Positions 35,512 to 47,132 are shown, numbered from the stretch's first letter. The stretch: 64,000 nucleotides of DNA from Shewanella benthica KT99 (GCF_000172075.1 NZ_ABIC01000014.1:1-64000), one strand, 5' to 3'. Notes: generated from the letters alone by a model not told the origin. Numbers and translations: made by a program.

Positions 35512-35691
35512 GGGAACCTAGACAAAGTCATCACGTTATTTGGTTAATTGTGGTAGCCAGAACGTTATTATGCAAATGGATGGGAGTTTAGGCATTTTCC
35601 GAGAGCGGATAATTAGCCTAGGACTATGGGGTATTAGTATATAATCATGGCTAACTTGTTTATTCATCATTAAAAGGTCAATACCTGCACC

Positions 35692-36258
35692 ATGAACATC
35701 AGACTAGCCCGTATGGGTGATCTCAAGCAGTTGGTAGAGCTCGAACGAATCCATCTTAATGACGAGCTCAGTGACGGAGCACAAGCTTACGCATTAGATG
35801 GGCAAGCTTTTGGGGAAGCCGAGTTGAGACAGCTGATTGACTCCCATTGGATCTGTGTTGCTGAGCGAAAACCTGACCGTCTCGATGGGCAAAACGGTGA
35901 GATAGTGGGTTATGTTATTGCGGGAGCCTGGTCGTTTTTTGAATCTTGGCCTGTGTACCGGCATATTCTTAAGAGATTAAAGGAGTTTAGTCTTGGCGGG
36001 GTTAAGTTAACCAAGAGTAATTCATGTCAATATGGTCCTATCTGGATTAAGAAAGAATATCGTGGCCAAGGTGTTTTTGAGGCTCTGGTCAGTGAGATAA
36101 AAACCCATGTACAAGCTCAATTCCCCTTTATGCTGACCTTTATCGCCGAAGATAATATGGCTTCATTTTCGGCACACACCCATAAAGCATCGATGCAGGT
36201 GTTGGATTTTTTTACCTTCGATGACAGAGACTATTATCTGTTAGCCCTATCTACTTGA
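35692..36258 (+). CDS. GNAT-family acetyltransferase
   Basis: 188 residues. MNIRLARMGDLKQLVELERI opens the fold, VGYVIAGAWSFFESWPVYRH forms the central strands and GPIWIKKEYRGQGVFEALVS is the acetyl-CoA loop. Substrate unknown. A clear ATG follows aaaggtc. The gene is followed by an unrelated small protein on the same strand. Confidence 0.85.
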   Translation: MNIRLARMGDLKQLVELERIHLNDELSDGAQAYALDGQAFGEAELRQLIDSHWICVAERKPDRLDGQNGEIVGYVIAGAWSFFESWPVYRHILKRLKEFSLGGVKLTKSNSCQYGPIWIKKEYRGQGVFEALVSEIKTHVQAQFPFMLTFIAEDNMASFSAHTHKASMQVLDFFTFDDRDYYLLALST

Positions 36259-36305
36259 GTAAATAAACAAAATTCAATCAGCTTGAATGAACCTCCACAG
36301 GTAAT

Positions 36306-36824
36306 GTGATTATGAATTCTGCACCAGATAAACAAGTATTACAGCAAGTTCAAAGTTTACTCGCGCCCTATGCCAGAGAGTCGCTGTCGGCTTTCGATAA
36401 TATGAAGTTAGTCATTGCTGTTATTGCTGCAGATGCGGAGAAGAGAGTCGATGATTCAATTAAACTTGAGTCTGGCATTGCCTATGAAGTGACTCTGTGT
36501 AGAGGTGATCACTCGGATATTGAAGGGGGTAAGGACGAGTTCAGTGAGCAATTTTACTGTGTGCAATGGCAAAATATTTGGATCAATTGTGGCCTCATCA
36601 ATGATTACAGCGCGTCGATTCAGTTACTAACTCATGATGACAAGGTGCTGCACATTAAGCAGTCTGATACCTCTGATGACAAAAATGAACATGCCATTGG
36701 TAAAGGGACACTGGATATTATGCATATAGAGACGTCCTCATTGAGGCAAGTGAATGTGCCGCTATTATCGCTACAACAAGTTGAATTCATGTGTATGGAG
36801 TATGCGCATTTTGACCATTGCTAG
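36306..36824 (+). CDS. Conserved protein of unknown function
   Basis: 172 residues, acidic, no signal or membrane segment. Visible elements: a helical start (VLQQVQSLLAPYARESLSAF), then beta-rich text such as QFYCVQWQNIWINCGLIND. I do not recognise the family. The start may be GTG 36306 or ATG 36312 (agg at about 36299 fits the latter better). Confidence 0.55.
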   Translation: MIMNSAPDKQVLQQVQSLLAPYARESLSAFDNMKLVIAVIAADAEKRVDDSIKLESGIAYEVTLCRGDHSDIEGGKDEFSEQFYCVQWQNIWINCGLINDYSASIQLLTHDDKVLHIKQSDTSDDKNEHAIGKGTLDIMHIETSSLRQVNVPLLSLQQVEFMCMEYAHFDHC

Positions 36825-36980
36825 ATTTATAGACTCTAGTCACACTTGATTCTTACCGATTAAATGCTCTCCAATAGAGTGAAGTCCTTAAAAGGGCAAG
36901 GAGTACCAATTTTCCAAGGTTGCTTGCCATTGTCTCTCCAAAAATAGTGTTAGCAATAAAGACATTGGCAAAAGACATAA

Positions 36981-37034
36981 AAAAACCGCCTCTCGGCGGT
37001 TTTTAAGGTTTAACCCTCGTTAGACGGGTTAAAC
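36981..37034. terminator. Double stem-loop terminator, mainly for metK
   Basis: Two hairpins in series. Reading from metK, gtttaaccc / gggttaaac (37008-37034) comes first, then aaaaaccgcc / ggcggttttt (36981-37004) followed by a T-run on the minus strand. The second also works for plus-strand transcripts. Confidence 0.85.
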
Positions 37035-37038
37035 AAAT

Positions 37039-38193
37039 TTATAGCTTAGCATCCTCTTTCAGTGCCTCGGCTTTATCGGTACGTTCCCAAGGGAACTCAT
37101 TACGACCGAAGTGACCGTATGCCGCTGTAGCTTGATAGATTGGACGAGCCAGGTCTAGCATCTCGGTCAGGCCATAGGGGCGTAGGTCGAAGTGCTCACG
37201 TACCAAGGCTATCAAGCGCTCTTCAGATATCTTGCTAGTGCCGAAAGTTTCAATGCTGATAGAAGTTGGCTCGGCAACACCTATGGCGTAGGAAAGCTGC
37301 AGCTCACAGCGATCGGCAAGACCCGCAGCAACTATATTTTTAGCCACATAACGTGCCGCGTATGCCGCACTGCGATCGACTTTGGAAGGATCTTTACCCG
37401 AGAATGCACCGCCACCATGGCGAGCCATGCCGCCGTATGTGTCAACGATGATCTTACGACCCGTTAGGCCACAATCACCTACTGGGCCACCGATAACAAA
37501 ACGGCCTGTTGGGTTGATGAAGTATTTAGTGTCTTTAGATAACCACTTAGCCGGTAATACTGGCTTGATGATGGTTTCCATCACACCTTCAATCAGGTCT
37601 GACTGGTTTACGCTGTCACAGTGTTGAGTCGAGAGTACGACGGCGTCGATACCTGCGATGCTGCCATCGTTATTATAAGCAAACGTTACCTGACTCTTCG
37701 CATCTGGACGTAACCAAGGCAGGGTCTTGTCTTTACGAACTTCGGATTGACGCTTCACCAGTGCGTGTGCATAAGTGATAGGCGCAGGCATGAGTACGTC
37801 GGTTTCGTTGTTGGCATAACCAAACATTAGCCCTTGGTCACCGGCTCCTTGCTCTTTAGGATCGCCGCGGTCAACACCTTGGTTGATGTCTGGAGACTGT
37901 TTACCAATGACATTTAATATAGCGCAAGAATCGGCATCGAAGCCCATATCAGAATGTGTGTAACCAATTTCACGTACAGTCTTACGGGTGATCTCTTCGA
38001 TATCGACCCAAGCAGAAGTCGTGACTTCACCACCGACCATGACCATACCGGTCTTTACATAAGTTTCGCAGGCAACTCTAGCCTTAGGATCTTGCTCCAG
38101 GATTGCGTCCAATACCGCATCAGAAATCTGATCGGCGATTTTATCGGGATGCCCCTCTGAGACTGACTCGGAGGTAAACAGGTGCTGTGCCAT
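37039..38193 (-). CDS. metK: S-adenosylmethionine synthetase
   Basis: 384 residues, exactly the E. coli length. Motifs [32 protein letters not shown] and [20 protein letters not shown] (the nucleotide and metal site) are conserved. It makes S-adenosylmethionine from methionine and ATP in the cytosol. The start is the ATG before AQHLF; the frame is open five codons further up. MetJ-type boxes lie at 38231-38262 in its leader. Confidence 0.98.
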   Translation of the reverse strand: MAQHLFTSESVSEGHPDKIADQISDAVLDAILEQDPKARVACETYVKTGMVMVGGEVTTSAWVDIEEITRKTVREIGYTHSDMGFDADSCAILNVIGKQSPDINQGVDRGDPKEQGAGDQGLMFGYANNETDVLMPAPITYAHALVKRQSEVRKDKTLPWLRPDAKSQVTFAYNNDGSIAGIDAVVLSTQHCDSVNQSDLIEGVMETIIKPVLPAKWLSKDTKYFINPTGRFVIGGPVGDCGLTGRKIIVDTYGGMARHGGGAFSGKDPSKVDRSAAYAARYVAKNIVAAGLADRCELQLSYAIGVAEPTSISIETFGTSKISEERLIALVREHFDLRPYGLTEMLDLARPIYQATAAYGHFGRNEFPWERTDKAEALKEDAKL

Positions 38194-38230
38194 GGTGATA
38201 AATCTCATTTTTAAAACAATTTGAATGTGT

Positions 38231-38262
38231 AGAAGTATCTACATCTAGACGTCTATATTAAT
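38231..38262 (-). promoter_or_regulatory. MetJ operator, tandem met boxes
   Basis: Four adjacent 8-base words: agaagtat, ctacatct, agacgtct, atattaat. The third equals the MetJ consensus AGACGTCT exactly and the neighbours match partly. Placed about 40-70 bases upstream of metK, they fit repression of metK by MetJ with S-adenosylmethionine. Confidence 0.75.
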
Positions 38263-38634
38263 TCAAAACGAGTCGACGATCACCCCCGTTGACTAATTAT
38301 TAGCAGATATTGTGACATTGAATATGTGAAAGTAATTTGTTAGATAGTTATAAATCCTTAGTTATCAGCCTTATATATTCACTAGTGTCGATGAATTTAA
38401 TTTAACTTAAAAGGAGGTAAAGGCGGCGTTTAGCGACCTTAGTGTTTCGCCGATGGCGGTTCATCCTGACGACTTACAGGGAAAATCATGATTTGGTGAA
38501 TTATCGTTTGCGTCCGCCTGTTATGTGGGCGAAAATATGGCTCAAAATTTTGTAGTAGAACATCGACTCTTAATTTAAGTGCCAATTGATATGGCGCTCG
38601 ATTATCTAGACCTCAAAACCAAGCAGGAGACAGC
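38263..38634. other. Noncoding gap between metK and tkt
   Basis: Divergent promoters for metK and tkt must lie here. No gene is seen; an isolated aaaaggaggtaaagg at about 38408 has no reading frame after it. A caggag ribosome site precedes tkt. Confidence 0.4.
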
Positions 38635-40629
38635 ATGTCATCTCGTAAAGAACTCGCAAACGCTATCCGCGCATTAAGTATGGATGCCGTTCAAAAAGCC
38701 AATTCTGGTCACCCAGGTGCACCAATGGGAATGGCGGATATCGCTGAAGTGCTTTGGAATGACTTCCTTAAGCACAACCCTAATAACCCAGAGTGGGTTG
38801 ATCGTGACCGTTTCGTTTTATCAAACGGCCATGGTTCTATGCTTATATACTCTTTGCTTCATCTGACAGGCTATGCACTGCCTATCGAAGAGCTTAAACA
38901 GTTCCGTCAGTTGCACTCTAAGACACCGGGTCACCCTGAATATGGCTACACTCCGGGTGTAGAAACGACCACAGGTCCACTCGGTGCTGGTATCAGTAAC
39001 GCCGTAGGTATGGCTATCGCTGAGAAGACCTTAGCGGCTCAGTTCAACCAACCTGGCCACGACATAGTCGATCACTTCACCTATTGTTTCTTGGGTGACG
39101 GTTGTCTGATGGAAGGCATCTCGCACGAAGCCTGTTCTTTAGCGGGAACTTTAGGCCTTGGCAAGCTCATCATGTTTTGGGATGACAACGGCATCTCTAT
39201 CGATGGTAACGTCGAAGGTTGGTTTACCGATGATACGCCAAAGCGTTTCGATGCTTACGGTTGGCATGTGATTGCTGGCGTTGATGGTCATGATAGCGAT
39301 GCTATTCGCGCCGCCATCGCAGAAGCTAAGTCGGTTACCGACAAGCCGACCATGATCTGTTGCAAAACGGTTATCGGTTTCGGTTCTCCTAACAAGTCTG
39401 GTACGCATCACTGCCACGGCGCACCTCTGGGTGATGCCGAGATCGCAGCGACGCGTGAATTCCTCGGTTGGGAACACGGTCCTTTCGAAATCCCTGAAAA
39501 TGTATACGCAGGTTGGGATGCTAAAGATGCTGGCGCGACTAACGAAGCCAGCTGGAATGACAAGTTTGCTGCTTATGAAGCTGCATTCCCTGAACTTGGT
39601 GCAGAATATAAGCGCCGCGTGATCACGGGTGACTTACCGGCAGATTTTGAAGAGAAGGCGCAAGCTTTCGTTCAAGAGTGTCAAGACAAGGCCGAAGGCA
39701 TTGCCAGCCGTAAGGCATCACAAAATGCAATCGGTACATTCGCAGCTATGTTACCTGAAATGTTAGGCGGCTCTGCCGACCTTGCTGGCTCTAACCTGAC
39801 TCTTTGGTCTGGTTCTAAAGGTATTCAAGACGACCCGGCCGGTAATTACATCTATTACGGTGTACGTGAATTCGGTATGAGCGGTATCATGAATGGTGCA
39901 TCACTTCACGGTGGTTTCATCAACTATGGTGCAACTTTCATGATGTTTATGGAGTACGCACGTAACGCGGTACGCATGTCTGCGCTTATGGGTATCCAAA
40001 ATATCTGGGTTTATACTCATGATTCTATCGGTCAAGGTGAAGATGGTCCGACTCACCAGCCAATAGAGCAACTTGCTAACTTGCGTATGACGCCCAACAT
40101 GACAGTGTGGCGTCCATGTGATGCGGCAGAAACTGCGGTTTCGTGGAAGTCTGCTATTCAGCGTCGTGATGCTCCAACGTCACTCATCTTTAGTCGTCAG
40201 GGCCTTAAGGCTCAGGCGCGTACCGCAGAGCAGTTAGCTAACGTCGCTAAAGGTGGCTACACCTTAATCGATTGTGCTGGCACGCCTGACTTGATCTTGA
40301 TTGCTACCGGTTCTGAAGTTCAACTGGCTGTCGATTCAGCAGCTGTACTCACAGAGCAAGGTAATAAGGTCCGTGTGGTCTCTATGCCTTCTACTAACGA
40401 ATTCGATAAGCAAGATGCGGCTTACAGAGAGTCTGTACTGCCAAAGTCTGTGACTAAGCGTGTTGCTATCGAAGCGGCTCACGTTGATTTCTGGCACAAG
40501 TATGTCGGATTCGGCGGCGCTGTTGTGGGCATGAGCACCTTCGGTGAGTCGGCTCCGGGCGCAGACTTGTTGAAGCATTTTGGCTTCACCGTTGAAAATG
40601 TTGTCGCTACTGCGAACGAGCTGGGTTAA
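38635..40629 (+). CDS. tkt: Transketolase
   Basis: 664 residues, the family length. Thiamine-diphosphate motif [18 protein letters not shown] then [11 protein letters not shown] (residues ~154-190), the acid-base region [20 protein letters not shown] and the His residues [13 protein letters not shown] are present. It moves two-carbon ketol units between sugar phosphates in the pentose phosphate pathway. Caggag precedes the ATG. Genes for erythrose-4-phosphate dehydrogenase, phosphoglycerate kinase and aldolase follow, the usual gammaproteobacterial cluster. Codon use looks highly biased, as in strongly expressed genes. Confidence 0.98.
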   Translation: MSSRKELANAIRALSMDAVQKANSGHPGAPMGMADIAEVLWNDFLKHNPNNPEWVDRDRFVLSNGHGSMLIYSLLHLTGYALPIEELKQFRQLHSKTPGHPEYGYTPGVETTTGPLGAGISNAVGMAIAEKTLAAQFNQPGHDIVDHFTYCFLGDGCLMEGISHEACSLAGTLGLGKLIMFWDDNGISIDGNVEGWFTDDTPKRFDAYGWHVIAGVDGHDSDAIRAAIAEAKSVTDKPTMICCKTVIGFGSPNKSGTHHCHGAPLGDAEIAATREFLGWEHGPFEIPENVYAGWDAKDAGATNEASWNDKFAAYEAAFPELGAEYKRRVITGDLPADFEEKAQAFVQECQDKAEGIASRKASQNAIGTFAAMLPEMLGGSADLAGSNLTLWSGSKGIQDDPAGNYIYYGVREFGMSGIMNGASLHGGFINYGATFMMFMEYARNAVRMSALMGIQNIWVYTHDSIGQGEDGPTHQPIEQLANLRMTPNMTVWRPCDAAETAVSWKSAIQRRDAPTSLIFSRQGLKAQARTAEQLANVAKGGYTLIDCAGTPDLILIATGSEVQLAVDSAAVLTEQGNKVRVVSMPSTNEFDKQDAAYRESVLPKSVTKRVAIEAAHVDFWHKYVGFGGAVVGMSTFGESAPGADLLKHFGFTVENVVATANELG

Positions 40630-40663
40630 TAGATCTGCTTTGCATCTCTATTGCAGCCACTTT

Positions 40664-40697
40664 GTGGCGTTAGCGAGTTTGTGGCGTTAGCGAGTTT
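40664..40697. repeat. 17-base direct tandem duplication
   Basis: gtggcgttagcgagttt occurs twice in a row, about 35 bases after the tkt stop. Confidence 0.85.
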
Positions 40698-40708
40698 GTG
40701 ATTAAATT

Positions 40709-40760
40709 AACGGCTTACTTCATATGGCATATTTTGCCGTAAATATTGAGGTAGGCCGTT
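40709..40760 (+). terminator. Large stem-loop after tkt
   Basis: Outer stem aacggcttactt / aggtaggccgtt (with wobble pairs) and inner stem atggca / tgccgt. It lies 80 bases after tkt and may end or slow its transcript; there is no T-run. The rest of 40761-40965 shows no gene. Confidence 0.55.
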
Positions 40761-40965
40761 ATTGATTCAACACAGTGATTTAGTCTATTTTTGATGTAAG
40801 AATTGCCAGTCTAATGGGTTGGCCATTTATCATGTTTCATTCGTTCGAGGAGTGAGCCATAATAAGTGATTTTTTGTTGGTGACATACTTGATGGCATAC
40901 TTGAAGATAATGGTTATCAAGTATGATCAAGATTCTTAGCTTCTTTATAGGATGACAATCGCGAA

Positions 40966-41988
40966 ATGATCAGAGTTGCAATCAATGGTTATGGCCGCAT
41001 AGGCCGTTCAATTCTCCGTGCCGTTTATGAGTCAGGTAAGCGTGATCAGATCCAGATCGTCGCGATCAATGAACTGGCTAAACCTGAAGCAATTCTTCAT
41101 CTCACTAAGTACGACACGACTCATGGACGTTTTCAGTTTCAAGTAGAACTGAGTGCGGATGAAAACTACCTGCATGTCTGTGATGATTTCATCAAGTTAC
41201 TGCATCAAAGCGATGCCAGCAGGCTGCCGTGGGCGGAGCTGGATATCGATATCGTCTATGAGGCGACTGGCGTGTTATCCGATAGAATCAGCTGTGAGGC
41301 TCACATCCATGCGGGGGCCAAGCAGGTACTCATTAGCCATCCTTCATCGAGCGATGTAGATGCGACTATCGTCTATGGGGTGAATCATGAACTATTACGG
41401 GCTGAGCATACCGTGGTGTCTAATGCATCCTGTACCACAAATTGTATTGTGCCTGTCATCGAAGTGTTAGATAAACACTTCAGTGTGAAAAGCGGCGCAA
41501 TCACCACCATACACTCGGCGATGAACGATCAACCGGTGATCGATGCCTATCATGACGATCTGCGGCGTACACGAGCCGCGGGTCAATCGATCATTCCTGT
41601 GGATACTAAGTTGGCTCGAGGCATAGAGCGAATACTCCCGCAAATGAAAGACAAGTTTGAAGCCATCTCGGTGAGAGTACCTACGATAAATGTCACCGCC
41701 ATAGATGTGTCGGTAACTTTAGTTTCAAGAGTCGATATAAATCATGTAAATCAGGTGCTTCGAGATGCGGCTAAGGGACTCTATAAAGGTATTTTAGGCT
41801 ATACTAATGAGCCTCTGGTGTCCTGTGACTTCAACCACGATCCAAGATCTAGCATAGTCGATGGCACTCAGACGCGAGTGAGCGCCGGTCATCTGGTTAA
41901 GTTACTGCTTTGGTGCGATAACGAATGGGGCTTTGCCAACCGTATGTTAGATACCAGCTTAGAGATGATTAAGGTGAGAAGAGCGTAG
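40966..41988 (+). CDS. epd: D-erythrose-4-phosphate dehydrogenase
   Basis: 340 residues. NAD-binding start [20 protein letters not shown], catalytic Cys in [16 protein letters not shown] and [20 protein letters not shown] at the end. Being GAPDH-like but in an epd-pgk-fba order and with the longer insertions of Epd, it is assigned as Epd, which makes 4-phosphoerythronate for pyridoxal phosphate synthesis. A GAPDH role cannot be fully excluded. The start has aggatgac upstream. Confidence 0.92.
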   Translation: MIRVAINGYGRIGRSILRAVYESGKRDQIQIVAINELAKPEAILHLTKYDTTHGRFQFQVELSADENYLHVCDDFIKLLHQSDASRLPWAELDIDIVYEATGVLSDRISCEAHIHAGAKQVLISHPSSSDVDATIVYGVNHELLRAEHTVVSNASCTTNCIVPVIEVLDKHFSVKSGAITTIHSAMNDQPVIDAYHDDLRRTRAAGQSIIPVDTKLARGIERILPQMKDKFEAISVRVPTINVTAIDVSVTLVSRVDINHVNQVLRDAAKGLYKGILGYTNEPLVSCDFNHDPRSSIVDGTQTRVSAGHLVKLLLWCDNEWGFANRMLDTSLEMIKVRRA

Positions 41989-41990
41989 GC

Positions 41991-42056
41991 TGTAGGACTG
42001 GCTTTAGCCGGGAGCGGATTAACCTAGGAACCTCGGGGCTAAAGCACCCTCCTACA
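41991..42056. repeat. Interspersed palindromic repeat, copy 1
   Basis: tgtaggactggctttagcc ... ggctaaagcaccctcctaca: outer arms pair (tgtagga / cctaca) and inner ggctttagcc / ggctaaagc pair, with cctagg in the middle. Relatives at 42135-42211 and 56678-56750. Confidence 0.85.
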
Positions 42057-42134
42057 GACAAGAATAGGCGTAGCCGTCTGCGAAGCAATAGGCCGAAGGC
42101 CGTCGTCTTTGCTATTCAGCCGTTTACGTTTAGT

Positions 42135-42211
42135 TGTAGGACCGGCTTTAGCCGGGAGAGGATGGTTATGAACCTAGATTCTAGATTCTCGGGGCTAAAG
42201 CCCCTCTTACA
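42135..42211. repeat. Interspersed palindromic repeat, copy 2
   Basis: tgtaggaccggctttagcc ... ggggctaaagcccctcttaca. Same layout as copy 1 but with a longer middle (gaacctagattctagattct). It lies upstream of pgk. Confidence 0.85.
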
Positions 42212-42311
42212 TATTTTTATCTGATGGCCCGGTGTTTCGTCCCGGCGGTCAGAGTGAATCGAATTGATTTATCCGTTTTTAACTTTAATTTTAACTTTTA
42301 AGGAAACACAA

Positions 42312-43487
42312 ATGACGATTATTAATATGTCAGCATTGGATCTACAAGGTAAGCGTGTGCTTATTCGTGAAGATCTTAACGTACCTGTGAGTGATGGCGT
42401 TGTCACCAGTGATGCGCGTCTTAGGGCGGCATTACCGACGATTAAGCTTGCGCTGGAAAAAGGTGCTGCCGTGATGGTTATGTCACATCTGGGACGTCCT
42501 ACGGAAGGCGAATTCAACGCTGAATTCTCCCTCAAACCTGTAGTCGATTACCTGACTAAGGCATTAGATTGTCCTGTGCGTCTGGTTAATGATTATCTCG
42601 ATGGTGTCGAAGCAAACGTAGGCGAAGTGGTTGTATTTGAAAACGTACGCTTCAATGTCGGTGAGAAGACAAATGATGCAGCCTTAGCGAAGAAGCTTGC
42701 GGCTCTTTGTGATGTCTATGTGATGGATGCCTTTGGCACAGCACACAGAGCTCATGCTTCGACTCATGGTGTGGGTATGCATGCACCAATTGCCTGCGCG
42801 GGTCCACTACTTGCCAATGAACTTGCGGCTTTAGGTAAAGCACTGGACAACCCTGCTCGTCCTTTCGTGGCGATTGTAGGTGGTTCTAAAGTGTCGACTA
42901 AGCTCACGGTATTAGAGAGTCTGTCTGGCATAGTCGATCAACTCGTGGTCGGTGGTGGTATCGCCAATACCTTTATCGCTGCTGCTGGTCATGAAGTCGG
43001 TAAGTCTCTGTATGAGGCTAATCTTATCGACGAGGCTAAGCGTCTGGTTGCTAATGCTCAGAGTCGAGGCAGTGATATTCCAGTACCGACCGATGTGGTG
43101 GTAGCCAGCGAATTCAGCCCGACTGCAAGCGCGACGCTTAAAGATGTGAGTGAAGTGACCAAGGATGATATGATTTTCGATATTGGTCCCGACAGTGCAG
43201 CAGCCTTAGAAAAAATTATTGCCGGTGCCGGCACCATCGTTTGGAACGGCCCGGTAGGCGTATTCGAGTTCGATCAATTCGGTGAAGGTACTAAGCGTAT
43301 CGCCCTGGCGATTGCCGAGTCAAAGGCGTTTTCTATCGCCGGTGGCGGCGATACGTTAGCGGCAGTGGATAAATATGATATCGCCGACAAAATCTCATAT
43401 ATCTCTACCGGTGGCGGTGCTTTCCTCGAGTTTCTCGAAGGAAAAGAACTTCCGGCCGTAGCTATGTTAGAATCTCGCGGAAAATAA
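42312..43487 (+). CDS. pgk: Phosphoglycerate kinase
   Basis: 391 residues. Substrate motif [15 protein letters not shown] and [13 protein letters not shown] at the start, [13 protein letters not shown], the ADP-binding [15 protein letters not shown] and [13 protein letters not shown] near the end are all present. It transfers phosphate between 1,3-bisphosphoglycerate and ADP in glycolysis. I chose ATG 42312 since aagga lies eight bases before it; the frame is open upstream without support. It lies between epd and fba. Confidence 0.98.
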   Translation: MTIINMSALDLQGKRVLIREDLNVPVSDGVVTSDARLRAALPTIKLALEKGAAVMVMSHLGRPTEGEFNAEFSLKPVVDYLTKALDCPVRLVNDYLDGVEANVGEVVVFENVRFNVGEKTNDAALAKKLAALCDVYVMDAFGTAHRAHASTHGVGMHAPIACAGPLLANELAALGKALDNPARPFVAIVGGSKVSTKLTVLESLSGIVDQLVVGGGIANTFIAAAGHEVGKSLYEANLIDEAKRLVANAQSRGSDIPVPTDVVVASEFSPTASATLKDVSEVTKDDMIFDIGPDSAAALEKIIAGAGTIVWNGPVGVFEFDQFGEGTKRIALAIAESKAFSIAGGGDTLAAVDKYDIADKISYISTGGGAFLEFLEGKELPAVAMLESRGK

Positions 43488-43717
43488 CCAACATAAACTG
43501 ATTTAGAGTGAAATAGTGCTGTTAAAATTATAATTAACCTCTAAATCAGCGATAAAAAGAAACCGTGCTTTGGTTACATTCGATGCTGAGACTTAGGTCT
43601 GAGTATTGTGTTTGACCAAGGCATATAAAAATCAATCCAAGCGATAGTGACCTCGGTGACGCTACAATTTAAGTGCAAAAACTTAAGTCTAGTATCACCC
43701 TATTATTGGAGTAAAAA

Positions 43718-44782
43718 ATGGCTTTAATTTCCCTACGACAACTGCTTGATCATGCTGCAGAACATGATTACGGCGTGCCAGCTTTTAACGTAAACAACCT
43801 TGAGCAGATGCGTGCCATCATGCAAGCTGCCGAAGCGACAGACAGTCCTGTGATTGTTCAGGCATCGGCTGGCGCACGTAAGTATGCTCGTCCTCAGTTT
43901 CTTAAGTATCTGATGGCTGCCGCTCTCGAGCAGTATCCTGACATTCCTGTGTGTATTCACCAAGATCATGGTACAGAACCAGATATCTGTCAGCGTTCTA
44001 TTCAGCTTGGCATGTCATCTGTGATGATGGATGGCTCTTTGATGGCCGATGGCAAGACACCAGCATCATACGAGTACAACGTCGATGTCACGCGTAAGAC
44101 TGTCGCTTTTGCTCATGCCTGTGGTGTGTCTGTAGAAGGTGAAATTGGTTGTCTGGGTAGCCTAGAGACAGGTGAAGCCGGTGAAGAAGATGGCATCGGT
44201 GCTGTGGGCATATTGACCATGGATCAGATGCTAACCACACCGGAAGAGGCGGCGCGTTTCGTCTCTGACACTCACGTCGATGCCTTAGCTATCGCTATCG
44301 GCACTAGCCATGGTGCGTATAAGTTTAGCCGCAAGCCTACCGGCGATGTGCTTCGTATCGATCGCATCAAGGAAATTCATGCCCGCATTCCTAACACTCA
44401 CTTAGTGATGCACGGTTCTTCATCTGTGCCTCAGGAGTGGCTGAAGATCATCAATGAGTACGGCGGAGAGATCCCTGAGACTTATGGTGTGCCACTAGAA
44501 GAGATCGTCGAAGGCATTAAGCACGGTGTGCGTAAGGTCAATATCGATACCGATCTTCGCTTAGCATCAACCGGTGCTGTGCGTAAGTTCCTGGCCGAGA
44601 ATCCAAGTGAATTTGATCCACGTAAATTCCTTAAGGCATCTATGGAAGCCATGGCTGATATCTGTACCACGCGTTATGAAGCATTTGGCGCCGCGGGCAT
44701 GGGCTCTAAGATCAAGCCTAAGTCGCTGCAAGCCATGTATAAGGCGTACCAATCTGGTGAGTTAGATCCAAAGATTAAGTAA
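43718..44782 (+). CDS. fba: Fructose-bisphosphate aldolase, class II
   Basis: 354 residues, class IIA length. Zinc ligands are in [20 protein letters not shown] and in [11 protein letters not shown]; the acidic loop [19 protein letters not shown] and the C-terminal [19 protein letters not shown] are conserved. It splits fructose-1,6-bisphosphate in glycolysis or runs in reverse for gluconeogenesis. Attattggag precedes the ATG. It is the last gene of the epd-pgk-fba group and is followed by a strong terminator. Confidence 0.98.
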   Translation: MALISLRQLLDHAAEHDYGVPAFNVNNLEQMRAIMQAAEATDSPVIVQASAGARKYARPQFLKYLMAAALEQYPDIPVCIHQDHGTEPDICQRSIQLGMSSVMMDGSLMADGKTPASYEYNVDVTRKTVAFAHACGVSVEGEIGCLGSLETGEAGEEDGIGAVGILTMDQMLTTPEEAARFVSDTHVDALAIAIGTSHGAYKFSRKPTGDVLRIDRIKEIHARIPNTHLVMHGSSSVPQEWLKIINEYGGEIPETYGVPLEEIVEGIKHGVRKVNIDTDLRLASTGAVRKFLAENPSEFDPRKFLKASMEAMADICTTRYEAFGAAGMGSKIKPKSLQAMYKAYQSGELDPKIK

Positions 44783-44801
44783 AGCTAAATAGAATATTTT
44801 T

Positions 44802-44828
44802 AAAATGCCCGCCACTCGCGGGCATTTT
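44802..44828 (+). terminator. Rho-independent terminator after fba
   Basis: Eleven-base stem aaaatgcccgc / gcgggcatttt with loop cactc and a T-run. Confidence 0.92.
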
Positions 44829-44999
44829 TGTATCTTGGTTTTGGCATAAACATAAATAAGATAAAAATACTGGCGATTGAACGGATTGGAGTATCTTTGT
44901 CTAAATGCATTAATGTGTATCACAGATTTTCAATTCTGTTTTGTGAGTGTTAATATTGCGCCGATTTTAAGGGATATGATCTTTCGGAGTAGAATTAAA

Positions 45000-45740
45000 A
45001 TGAAAAAAATACTAATAGCGTCTGCTATTTTAATGGCGGCGCCTTTCGCTGCGCAAGCTGGTGCTGACTTTGTCGAAGGCGATAAGACCTTTGGCGGCGA
45101 CGCTGAGCTAGGTGCGACCTTGACCACAGGTAATACGGAAACGACATCGATAAAAGGCCGTTTAGATATGAAGCACGAGTTTGGTAACTGGGAAAATCAG
45201 TACTTGCTCGAAGCGCTATATAAGGAAGATACGGGTGAAGTAACGGGTAAGCGTTATTTTGGTTTGATCCAGGGTGATTATCAGTTAACCAATACTCGCT
45301 ATATATTTGTCAACGCAAACCATGAGATCGATCCTTTCACTGGTTTTGACTCTACCTCGACGGTTTCTTCTGGTTACGGTCATAAGTTTATCGATGATGG
45401 TAAGACTCTGTTTAATGTTGAAGTCGGTCCAGGTTATAAGTATAAACGCTTAGACACTGAGAGTGCTGCACTAGTGGGTTATGACTCCGAAGACAGCTGG
45501 GTTGCCCACGGGGTGGTGAACTTTGAAACTGATATAACCGAGAGTTCTAGGTTTAAGCAGATGTTTGTTGCCGATTTGGGTGAGACGTTTGAAGGTCGCT
45601 CTGAAACCTCGGTCACAGCAAATATTATTGGCGCTTTAGCCATGAAGTTTGCCGTTATTGTACGTTATAACGATTCGCCTCTCGCTGATAAAGAGAGTAC
45701 AGATACTGAAACAAATATGACCTTACTTTACGCATTCTAA
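45000..45740 (+). CDS. DUF481 outer-membrane beta-barrel protein (YdiY-like)
   Basis: 246 residues with a signal peptide (KKILIASAILMAAPFAAQA-GAD). The rest is alternating hydrophobic/polar strands such as AELGATLTTGNTETTSIKGR, YFGLIQGDYQLTNTRYIFVN and the ending aromatic MTLLYAF, as in outer-membrane barrels of the DUF481/YdiY group, which is salt-inducible in E. coli. Function unknown. ATG 45000 was chosen because it begins the signal peptide and has ggag upstream. Confidence 0.88.
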   Translation: MKKILIASAILMAAPFAAQAGADFVEGDKTFGGDAELGATLTTGNTETTSIKGRLDMKHEFGNWENQYLLEALYKEDTGEVTGKRYFGLIQGDYQLTNTRYIFVNANHEIDPFTGFDSTSTVSSGYGHKFIDDGKTLFNVEVGPGYKYKRLDTESAALVGYDSEDSWVAHGVVNFETDITESSRFKQMFVADLGETFEGRSETSVTANIIGALAMKFAVIVRYNDSPLADKESTDTETNMTLLYAF

Positions 45741-45984
45741 GCGTATTTGAAAATGATAAGCGTCATCATGGCGCTGGTTAACTTACCTTTCAGTCACTCC
45801 CTAACGTTAACTAAGTATTTACACTTGTGTTAACTTGTATCCACTCTTGTTCACTATTATCAACTAGTTATGTGATAATCGTCACGATTTCTTTCATTGG
45901 TTATAGATAGGTTATTGTGATCACTGACTAGAGTGATAGGAATAGATACAATGTTTGTCCGTAAGATAAATTAGGCCGCTAACT

Positions 45985-46747
45985 ATGCAAATTGGTTGCT
46001 GCTGGTTTGATATAAAGCGAACCACACTATCAAATCAGCAAAATGAGACCAGCTGGAAAATGCCCTTGGTGGAGTTTGTTGTACTCGAACACTTAGCACG
46101 TTTCAGGGATCAGGTGTTATCAAAAGAGCAGCTGCTGCAACTATTACCACAAGAGCATAGAACACCGGCTAAATTACAAGAAGCGATCGATAGGCTCAGA
46201 TTTTTTCTAGGCAAGCAATCTGCTCAGTTGTTAGAGGCTATAGATGATCAAGGTTTCATTCTGCATACTAGAATGAAGGCTTCCATAAATCATACTTTCT
46301 CTGGCCCCCTAGCGGGCATGACTAAGCAGAAGTATGGGCTCTTAATCGCACAGATTTTGCTATTGATTATCTTTATCCATTCAATTTCTGAACCTATAGA
46401 ATCAATTAATCCGTTGAATAATCAGGAAATACACACGTCGTCAGGTATCGTATCTTATTACTCTGTGCCTAATGAAGGGGGAAGCCTTGCCGATATTGAG
46501 GATCTCTCTCGCTTTTTTATACCGCAGCTTGAGCGTTGCGACAGTGTACTCACTGTTGCAACCTAGTTTTGCTCAAAAATCGATTCCACCCCATATGTTT
46601 TCCATAATAGACTGGGCGAAACAGACTTTAGCATATTCAAAAACAGCGAGTTTACACCTCCACATTATAGATATGGATAGCGCTAAAGGTTATGCTGTCA
46701 TTCAGTTTAATCTGGGTGATGGTATCTGGATCTGCGAGCTTGATTAA
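45985..46747 (+). pseudogene. Membrane winged-helix regulator (ToxR/CadC-like), probable frameshift
   Basis: An N-terminal OmpR-type winged helix (WKMPLVEFVVLEHLARFRDQ, VLSKEQLLQLLPQEHRTP and LQEAIDRLRFFLGKQ) is followed by a transmembrane helix (KYGLLIAQILLLIIFIHSI, about residues 116-134) and a short periplasmic part. The frame stops at 46566 after LERCDSVLTVAT. In the +1 frame, VYSLLQPSFAQKSIPPHMFS to IWICELD-stop (46747) reads like a natural periplasmic domain, so a one-base change near 46545 probably split the gene. The truncated form could still bind DNA. Confidence 0.6.
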
Positions 46748-47132
46748 TCGTGTTAGCTCAAACCTACTGAGCTGTGATGCATCAACAAGGGCCTTCAAGG
46801 TAAAGTCTCCTCATATTTCTAATAGGGTATTAATAAGCTTTTAGACTATACTTACGATCTAATATCTTATTAATTTTTAACTATTTTATCTAAATCCACC
46901 TCTTGTATTTTCTGCATGAGAAAGTGATAAAACCATGACTCTCAGTATGGCCTTTGTAGGCGAAAATGAGAAAAAATCGTGTTTTGCAGTACACAACACA
47001 TTGCCATAGTAAATTGTTAATTCTATCCCTTGAGATAATCCCATGCTATTTGCCAAGATGAGTATGGTGACAGCGAGGGAACAGACTAAACCGATAAGGC
47101 ATTATACTGAATTTAAAGGAAACTGGAGCTAA
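46748..47132. other. Noncoding gap
   Basis: About 385 bases, AT-rich in the left half. I see no gene, repeat or terminator with a clear stem. Confidence 0.4.

Noticed and set aside
38400..38420. Shine-Dalgarno-like aaaaggaggtaaagg
   Set aside because: No start codon with an open frame follows it.
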